From Roseibium sp. HPY-6 (lineage in GTDB: Bacteria; Pseudomonadota; Alphaproteobacteria; Rhizobiales; Stappiaceae), in assembly GCF_040530035.1 (NCBI RefSeq), contig NZ_JBEWCD010000002.1, positions 186,001-250,000 of the forward strand: 64,000 bases of DNA, in the 5' to 3' direction. A model generated the notes under the pieces. The model did not search any database. It was not told where the DNA came from and was given only the letters and a program-made list of their open reading frames with translations. Positions 58,081-64,000 of this stretch are shown piece after piece (positions within the stretch are counted from its first letter, which is position 1; every line of letters begins with the position of its first letter). Both the position numbers and the translations under genes were made by a program.

Positions 58081-58707
58081 CTAGTCCGGAGGTGTCACCC
58101 GTCTGAGCGTGAGATTGATCCGCCCGCCATTCTTCAAAAGCGTTGAGGTTCCGGCAAGGACCCGGTCGATACCATGATAGGCAAGACGGGCGCCTCCGCC
58201 TAATACGACGACGTCTCCCGATTGAAGCCGGAAGGACCTGGTGGGGTCCTTCCGCGTGAGGCCGCCGACCCGGAATGTGGCGGTTTCCCCCAGCGAGACG
58301 GAAATGACGGGGGCTTCGAAGGTCTCTTCGTCCCTGTCCTGATGAAGGCCCATTCTTGCGCCGGCCTCATAATAGTTGATCAGGCAGGCCTCGGGCGGAG
58401 GCGCCTCTGGCGCAAGATCGCGCCAAAGTGACAGCAGCGCCGGTGGCATGTCCGGCCATGGTTCCCGGGTGTCCGGATGTTCGGATTGATAGCGGTAGCC
58501 GTTAATGTCCGAGACCCAGCCAAGCGGTCCGCAATTGCTCATCTTCACGGAAAACGGTTTGCCGGTCTTCGGCATGACGGGTTGATAAAGCGGCGCGGTT
58601 TCAACAACGCCTCGAATGTCTTCAAGGAGCGAGGCTTGTCTCTCGCGGTCGAAATACTCGGGCAGATAGGCAAGGCCGGTCAGGCCGTTGATCGAAGTGT
58701 CCTGCAT
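58081..58707 (-). CDS. alkB: AlkB-type DNA dealkylase (2OG/Fe(II) dioxygenase)
   Basis: Oxidative demethylase repairing 1-methyladenine and 3-methylcytosine. The 208-residue protein has the Fe ligands H122 and D124 (LHQDRDE) and H178 (AYHGIDR), with the 2-oxoglutarate Arg196 (RINLTLR). Length is typical. It is 22 bases downstream of the glycine-rich membrane protein gene on the same strand, so it is probably in one transcript. Of the several AlkB-type groups I take this as alkB-like; finer grouping is uncertain. Confidence 0.92.
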   Translation of the reverse strand: MQDTSINGLTGLAYLPEYFDRERQASLLEDIRGVVETAPLYQPVMPKTGKPFSVKMSNCGPLGWVSDINGYRYQSEHPDTREPWPDMPPALLSLWRDLAPEAPPPEACLINYYEAGARMGLHQDRDEETFEAPVISVSLGETATFRVGGLTRKDPTRSFRLQSGDVVVLGGGARLAYHGIDRVLAGTSTLLKNGGRINLTLRRVTPPD

Positions 58708-58729
58708 GCCAGCTTAATACTGGAACAGC

Positions 58730-59593
58730 TTAGTCTCCGCCACCACCACAACCGCTGCATCCCGATCCGCCACCACTGTCTCCGCTGCTATCGTGGCCGC
58801 CTACGCCGCCGCTACATCCAGAATCTCCACGGGAACGTCTGCCGCGTTGAGTTGGATTCCCGGTCACAAAGTTGAATACAGCTAACAATAAAACGCCGAG
58901 CAAGAAGCACGCGACAATAACCTCCACAGTATGTTGTGTCGCCCAGTGCCAGATCATATTGCGCAATCGTTCGAAAAAATTAGCGCCTTGCGCCGTTCCG
59001 TGAGCGAACGCAAGTCCAGTACCTAACGCAAGCGTTGGCAGTGTGAGTATCGAAGCTTTAGCCCACCTTGGTAGTCGTCCAATCGCGCTGATGCTCTCGC
59101 CGATCATATTGGGCCATGCAGGTTTCGGAACGACCCAGACATCTCTTGTATTGATCCGCTGAAAATGCGGGGCCTTGCCAAAGCGCACATCCGGTGACGG
59201 CCAGATGTCCTCCGGCGGCCGGGTGCTGAATTCGGTTTCGTAAAGATCGAGCGTCTTCTGATAGGCCTCCCGGAAGAGGGTGGCCTGTCCGGCGCCACCC
59301 TTGGTCGGCATGTGGTGCAGAGCTCCGCCCAGCGCGTCTTTAAACACGCCCCAGTAGTGCCGCGTATATGTCAGGTGCAGGTGCCAGGCCTGATCAACCT
59401 CGTCGCTCGGGGTCACCATGCCGGACTTCATCCGGCAGAGATAAGCAAAGCGCTGATATTCCGTGATCACGCTCAAAGCATAGTCGTGGGTCCAGCCGTT
59501 ATCCCGTGCAAGACGCCTTGAGAACGGAAAATCGGCTTCCACATCGTCGGGGTGGCATTCGCTTATGCGTTTCCAAAGCTCAGGGTCTTGCAC
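58730..59593 (-). CDS. Glycine-rich domain (GRDP/TIGR04222-like) membrane protein
   Basis: The 287-residue protein has an N-terminal domain with PSDEVDQAWHLHLTYTRHYW (about 62-81), a signature of glycine-rich-domain proteins, then two hydrophobic segments (about 175-195 and 225-243) and a Gly/Ser/Cys-rich tail (SGCSGCGGGGD). This layout is like the TIGR04222 membrane proteins. Function is unknown. It lies upstream of alkB in a probable two-gene unit and is divergent from dnaK across a 339-base spacer. Confidence 0.8.
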   Translation of the reverse strand: MQDPELWKRISECHPDDVEADFPFSRRLARDNGWTHDYALSVITEYQRFAYLCRMKSGMVTPSDEVDQAWHLHLTYTRHYWGVFKDALGGALHHMPTKGGAGQATLFREAYQKTLDLYETEFSTRPPEDIWPSPDVRFGKAPHFQRINTRDVWVVPKPAWPNMIGESISAIGRLPRWAKASILTLPTLALGTGLAFAHGTAQGANFFERLRNMIWHWATQHTVEVIVACFLLGVLLLAVFNFVTGNPTQRGRRSRGDSGCSGGVGGHDSSGDSGGGSGCSGCGGGGD

Positions 59594-59932
59594 CGGGGGC
59601 CTCCTCGGGAGCGGTAACGGATCTTCACCGCGACCTTAGGGCGAAAGGCTGAACCAATTGCAAACCGGGACGGAACTCGCGGATGTAGGTGCGTGATCGC
59701 GATCTGAGCCCGGGAAGTAACCATCCGGAGAAATTATCCACCAGCAGGGGCCATTGTCGCGGAACAGATGTCTTGCAGGCAAAGTTTCATCCACCTATAT
59801 AGCGATCAAGCTTCGCGCCAAATCCCGGGCCTATGCCCTGGTGCGATGTCCGGGACTTCCCGGAACCCAAGTGAGAGGAGCCGGACTGACGCCTTCATGG
59901 GTCTATCCGGTTTGCTAGAAAGAGAGGCACAT
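59594..59932. promoter_or_regulatory. Divergent spacer with heat-shock (RpoH) promoter for dnaK
   Basis: A CTTG element at 59772-59775 and a CCTATAT element starting at 59794, 18 bases apart, fit the alphaproteobacterial sigma-32 pattern CTTG-N17/18-CYTATNT. The promoter is about 130 bases before the dnaK ATG, leaving a long leader. No other feature is seen apart from the promoter of the minus-strand gene. Confidence 0.6.
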
Positions 59933-61849
<1,917 letters not shown>

Positions 61850-61861
61850 CCCACGAAACTG

Positions 61862-61887
61862 CAGCCAGCCGGTTTTCCGGCTGGCTG
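61862..61887 (+). terminator. Hairpin between dnaK and dnaJ
   Basis: Arms CAGCCAGCCGG (61862-61872) and CCGGCTGGCTG (61877-61887) form a perfect 11-bp stem with a TTTT loop, followed by TTTAAGT. The strong stem and short T-tract suggest partial termination that lowers dnaJ relative to dnaK. Confidence 0.65.
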
Positions 61888-62013
61888 TTTAAGTCTGGCG
61901 CCGGTTACTTGATTGCCCGTTGAGCGGGGAACCAATGTCCGGCGCTTTCGCCGTCCTTGGCGCCGGAGAAATCCTGGCTGCCGGCGGCGCAACAACAAGA
62001 CCGAGAGATCTTG

Positions 62014-63141
62014 ATGTCCAAACGTGATTTCTACGAGGTGCTGGGCGTATCACGCGACGCGGACGAAAAAGTGCTGAAGAGTGCTTACCGCAAGATGGCG
62101 ATGCAGTTTCATCCAGACAGAAACCCGGGTGATTCCGAAGCCGAAGCCAGATTTAAGGAAGTCAACGAAGCGTATGACACGCTGAAGGACGGGCAGAAAC
62201 GGGCGGCCTATGACCGGTTCGGCCATGCCGCCTTTGAAAACGGCGGATTTGGTGGCGGCGGAGGGGCCGGTGCTCATGATTTCTCGTCAACCATGTCGGA
62301 TATCTTCGAAGAATTCTTCGGCATGGGCGGCGGGCGGCGGTCCGGCGGGCGCGAGCGCGGCGCCGACCTGCGCTACAATCTCGATATCACGCTGGAAGAT
62401 GCCTTTACCGGAAAGACGGTTGAGATCGAAGTCCCGACCAGCATCACATGTGACACCTGCGCAGGCTCTGGAGCCAAGCCGGGCACGAGCCCGACGACCT
62501 GCCGAACCTGTGGTGGCTCAGGACGCGTACGCGCGGCGCAGGGCTTCTTTACGCTCGAGCGGACATGCCCGACATGTCAGGGGCGTGGCCAGGTCATTGC
62601 TGACCCTTGCGAAAGCTGCGGCGGTACCGGTCGCAAGACACAGGATCGTACGCTTTCGGTCAATATCCCGGCGGGGATCGAGGATGGCACGCGCATTCGG
62701 CTGGCCGGTGAAGGTGAAGCCGGTGTTCGCGGCGGCCCCGCGGGTGACCTCTATATTTTCCTGACCATCAAGCCGCACGATCTGTTCCAGCGCGACGGCG
62801 CTGATCTTTACTGCCGTGTTCCGATATCGATGTCGACGGCAACGCTGGGCGGACAGTTTGACGTCCCGACCGTCCAGGGCAATACCAGCCGCGTGAAAGT
62901 GCCTGAGGGAACACAGACCGGTAAACAGTTCCGCTTGCGCGGCAAGGGCATGCCGGTCATGCGTTCCAGTCAGCATGGCGACATGTACATACAGGTCACC
63001 GTTGAAACGCCGACCAACCTGACCCGCCGGCAAAGAGAACTGCTGGCAGAGTTCGAAAAGGAATCCTCAGGGGAAAATCACCCTGAATCGGCCGGTTTCT
63101 TTTCCAAGGTGAAAGACTTCATCGACAATCTCGGTGCGTGA
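62014..63141 (+). CDS. dnaJ: Chaperone DnaJ (Hsp40)
   Basis: Type A J-protein of 375 residues. The J domain ([16 protein letters not shown] to the [13 protein letters not shown] motif) is followed by a Gly/Phe-rich stretch ([10 protein letters not shown]), four CxxCxGxG zinc repeats ([32 protein letters not shown]) and two C-terminal domains. ATG 62014 is preferred over 61957 for length and the GAGAGATC site. It lies between dnaK and pmtA. Confidence 0.98.
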   Translation: MSKRDFYEVLGVSRDADEKVLKSAYRKMAMQFHPDRNPGDSEAEARFKEVNEAYDTLKDGQKRAAYDRFGHAAFENGGFGGGGGAGAHDFSSTMSDIFEEFFGMGGGRRSGGRERGADLRYNLDITLEDAFTGKTVEIEVPTSITCDTCAGSGAKPGTSPTTCRTCGGSGRVRAAQGFFTLERTCPTCQGRGQVIADPCESCGGTGRKTQDRTLSVNIPAGIEDGTRIRLAGEGEAGVRGGPAGDLYIFLTIKPHDLFQRDGADLYCRVPISMSTATLGGQFDVPTVQGNTSRVKVPEGTQTGKQFRLRGKGMPVMRSSQHGDMYIQVTVETPTNLTRRQRELLAEFEKESSGENHPESAGFFSKVKDFIDNLGA

Positions 63142-63222
63142 TCGTGCAATTTGTGCGCCTTGATATGGCAATACCTGACGATCCCCCCTATATTCAATCC
63201 ACTTGGGGGAGAGTGAGGTAAC

Positions 63223-63885
63223 ATGCTGAAACGCAACAGTATTCATGTCGAACGTTTTCGAGAGAAAATTGACAAGGCAGCTGCTGTGCGCACCAAGGTC
63301 CTGGACGAAATGAAATTCATCCGCTCCTGGGCTCAAAATCCGCTCCGTACCGGCGCCGTCGCCCCATCGGGACCGGACCTTGCGGCAAAAATGGCCTCTT
63401 ATGTTACGCCCCGCCCTCACTCACGCGTTGTTGAACTCGGTCCTGGTACAGGCGTTGTCACAAAGGCGCTGATTGACCGGGGGTTCGCCCACAAACAACT
63501 CAATCTCATTGAATATAGCGCTGACTTCTGTGAACTCCTGAGTCTGAGATACCCGGGATTGTCGGTCTTGCGGGGAGATGCATATGCTCTCCGGCGCACG
63601 CTCCACAAACAAGGCGGTTTTCTGAGCGAGGCGCAAGAAGGGGAGCGCCTTCTGGACGGCGTCGTATCATCGCTTCCGCTGTTGACGCGGCCCGAGCCTG
63701 CGCGAAAGGCATTGCTGAACGAGGCTTTGGCCTTGTTGAAACCCGGTGCCCCGTTCATCCAGTTTTCCTACGGTCTGGTCATGCCGGTCAAACCTGAGAG
63801 CCATGCGGTTTCGGTCTACAGTTCCGATTGGGTCTGGAAAAACCTGCCGCCGGCGCGTGTTTGGGTATATCGCAAGGGCCATTAG
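63223..63885 (+). CDS. pmtA: Phosphatidylethanolamine N-methyltransferase-like SAM methyltransferase
   Basis: The 220-residue class I methyltransferase is of the PmtA type, which methylates phosphatidylethanolamine toward phosphatidylcholine. It shows EMKFIRSWAQNPLRTGAVAPSGP (N-terminal family signature), motif I VVELGPGTGVVTKALI, NLIEYSADFC (acidic loop) and a C-terminal FSYGLVMPV segment. The position after dnaJ matches the pmtA order known in alphaproteobacteria. GGGGGAGAGTGAGG precedes the ATG. The substrate is inferred from similarity and context. Confidence 0.8.
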   Translation: MLKRNSIHVERFREKIDKAAAVRTKVLDEMKFIRSWAQNPLRTGAVAPSGPDLAAKMASYVTPRPHSRVVELGPGTGVVTKALIDRGFAHKQLNLIEYSADFCELLSLRYPGLSVLRGDAYALRRTLHKQGGFLSEAQEGERLLDGVVSSLPLLTRPEPARKALLNEALALLKPGAPFIQFSYGLVMPVKPESHAVSVYSSDWVWKNLPPARVWVYRKGH

Positions 63886-63956
63886 ACCAAAGCGCTCTGC
63901 GCGCAGCGTCGCCAGTCGCACTGTAACTTAGAATTTTGAGCATCATTGGCGAAACA

Positions 63957-64000
63957 TCAGTCCTTGGCGAAGGAAGGTACTGCGCCCTGATTGCACGCAT
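63957..64000 (-). CDS. Possible C-terminus of a gene entering from the right edge
   Basis: The minus-strand frame from the window edge to a TGA at 63959 encodes 13 residues, with a tail GAVPSFAKD. It could be the end of the next gene, convergent with pmtA, but the piece is too short to identify; it may equally be non-coding. Confidence 0.25.
   Translation of the reverse strand, partial: ACNQGAVPSFAKD

Overview
The window looks like chromosomal DNA of a marine-type alphaproteobacterium, most like the Stappiaceae (Roseibium/Labrenzia/Stappia). That placement is an inference. It rests on the GC-rich coding style, a dnaA-dnaN-recF-gyrB block, a dnaK-dnaJ-pmtA order, an alphaproteobacterial RpoH-type promoter before dnaK, GANTC (CcrM) sites, VPLPA-type sorting tails and a bacterial Fe-S cryptochrome/photolyase. 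No marker gene allows a firm species call.

Layout. (1) 1-14051, minus strand: a type VI secretion (T6SS) operon in the order tssA-B-C-E-F-G-tagH-J-K-L-M, with tssM cut by the left edge. hcp, vgrG, clpV and effectors are not in view. (2) 14256-21773: a partner-switching signalling module transcribed divergently from the T6SS operon. It holds a STAS protein, an RsbW-like kinase, a SpoIIE/PP2C phosphatase, and a translationally coupled set consisting of a degenerate kinase-like protein, a STAS-methyltransferase fusion, a membrane HAMP-PP2C phosphatase, an intact ATP-binding regulator and an intact STAS protein, followed by a lipoprotein. (3) 22-44 kb: accessory DNA with a glycosyltransferase, tRNA-Arg beside a decayed gene, a photolyase, an RlpA-like protein, a GGDEF-EAL protein, methyltransferases, a 7TM-AraC regulator, two VPLPA-tailed exported proteins, a SulP-STAS-cNMP transporter, an AraC/B3-4 pair, and an AT-richer cassette (OLD-like ATPase-TOPRIM nuclease, DUF3800 protein, two-TM protein) next to gyrB. 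Eroded intergenic stretches carry an imperfect palindromic repeat family. (4) 44.3-52.4 kb: the replication block gyrB, recF, dnaN, dnaA, then a rhodanese protein, an AT-rich origin-like spacer and rpsT. (5) 52.5-64 kb: housekeeping and repair genes (enoyl-CoA hydratase, mutM, ubiE, ubiB, TetR/MAPEG pair, alkB, a glycine-rich membrane protein, dnaK, dnaJ, pmtA).

The most unusual item is the pair at 16280-17976. A kinase-like protein has lost ATP-binding residues and sits beside a STAS domain that has lost its phosphoacceptor serine and is fused to a SAM-dependent methyltransferase. Both are embedded with intact versions of the same families and two PP2C phosphatases, facing a T6SS operon. The second is the OLD-like/DUF3800/membrane-protein cassette, a candidate phage-defence unit.
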